Positions 63,402 to 64,000 of a DNA stretch of 64,000 bases are shown here, piece by piece. The DNA comes from Diploscapter coronatus (taxonomy: Eukaryota; Nematoda; Chromadorea; Rhabditida; Rhabditidae). Location of the stretch: assembly GCA_964036155.1 (NCBI GenBank), contig OZ038422.1, positions 79,507,201-79,571,200 on the forward strand, read 5' to 3'. Position 1 is the first letter of the stretch. Each line of letters starts with the position of its first letter. The position numbers and the translations under genes were made by a program. The notes under the pieces were generated by a model. That model did not search any database. It had not been told where the DNA came from and saw only the letters and a list, made by a program, of their open reading frames with translations.

Positions 63402-64000
63402 CTATTTTCCAAATTTTAATTTTCCGACTTTTCGCCATTTATTTGTTTGTGGATCGTATTCCTCGATTACATTACAAAAATTTGCATCTAGCTCTTGAAA
63501 TCTAAGTTAACAAATGTCTCGTATATAAAGATATGTAAAATCTCAACTCACCCTCCGATTGCATACAATTTCCCGTTAGCGACAATGAGCGAATGAAGAG
63601 ATCTTGCATAATTCATGTCAGCGATTTGAGAAAATCGACTATCAACTGGAGCTGAGGGGTCGAACCACAGACAAGATTTTAATGCATCATTATAACTAAA
63701 TATATAATGATGCATTATTTATCATACAGCATTAACGACCTCAATCCTCCAGTTATGTAAATTCTTCCATTTAGCGATGCGACTCCGAAACAACTTCGTT
63801 GTCTTTGAATCTCTCCAATTTCAATCCATTTCCGTTCATCGTCTGATAATAGATATATCATAATATTATTATCCCATCCATCAATGACTGAATATCCATA
63901 ATTACAATAATGAATATGCTATAATGTGACCGTATAAAACTTCATCGTGTGTTATTGTTTGAACATCACTAACTGGAAGAGGAAAAGCAGGTCCTGTTTG
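63402..64000 (-). CDS. Kelch-repeat paralogue, N-terminal part beyond the window edge
   Basis: C-terminal four exons are visible: 63931 to the edge, 63737-63887, 63552-63695, 63402-63501. They encode GPAFPLPVSDVQTITHDEVL, YVIDGWDNNIMIYLLSDDER, CFGVASLNGRIYITGGLRS, KSCLWFDPSAPVDSRFSQIA, GKLYAIGG, and EEYDPQTNKWRKVGKLKFGK with the stop at 63402-63404. Exon boundaries match the other two copies. The codon that is TAG in the chimera is AGG here (before the GTTAAT donor at 63736), so the frame is open. Compared with the F-box/kelch gene one blade has a three-base insertion. Whether its head is an F-box or a signal peptide lies beyond 64000. Composition is AT-rich. Confidence 0.8.

Overview
The window is eukaryotic nuclear DNA from a nematode, most likely a rhabditid (clade V) relative of Caenorhabditis but not one I can name. 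The reasons are the many very short introns (about 40-60 nt, acceptors of the TTTCAG type), initiator ATGs placed directly after a splice acceptor (which suggests spliced-leader trans-splicing), a two-gene cluster with operon spacing, and protein families typical of nematodes: sigma-type GST, saposin-like protein, MTVSY-type bestrophins and M13 neprilysin.

Layout. 1-3136 (minus): two tandem bestrophin chloride-channel genes, the first cut by the window edge. 4085-7052 (plus): V-ATPase subunit F (vha-9) followed by mitochondrial ClpP (clpp-1), arranged like an operon. 11120-12163 (plus): a glutathione S-transferase, tail to tail with a small saposin-like gene (12270-13520, minus). 14428-18040 (minus): a mitochondrial SLC25A33/36-like pyrimidine nucleotide carrier. 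18041-26050: a gene-poor stretch of about 8 kb with marked purine/pyrimidine strand asymmetry. 26051-30676 (plus): an FHA plus PHD-finger nuclear protein. 32092-38613 (minus): an M13 neprilysin-type ectopeptidase. 41275-47606: a young, AT-rich accessory region holding a chimeric, broken kelch gene, nested inverted-repeat elements, a small secreted peptide gene and an intact F-box/kelch gene. 48881-61950 (plus): the nuclear pore glycoprotein gp210 (npp-12) in many exons. 63402-64000 (minus): a third kelch paralogue running off the edge.

The housekeeping genes (vha-9, clpp-1, npp-12, carrier) use mostly C/G-ending codons. The three kelch paralogues are AT-rich and sit as dispersed copies that share introns and about 130 bp of 3' flank, which suggests a recently amplifying family. 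The most unusual object is the kelch copy at 41275-42781. Its F-box exon has been replaced by a signal peptide and a Ser/Thr/Asn-rich segment joined at the same splice junction, and it carries one in-frame stop.

Reading frames were checked by summing exon lengths for vha-9, clpp-1, GST, the carrier, the FHA/PHD gene, the secreted peptide gene and the F-box/kelch gene; all come out as whole codons. For the saposin-like gene the three mature-domain exons sum to whole codons. For the neprilysin only the first eight coding exons were checked. No tRNA, rRNA or known microRNA was recognised.
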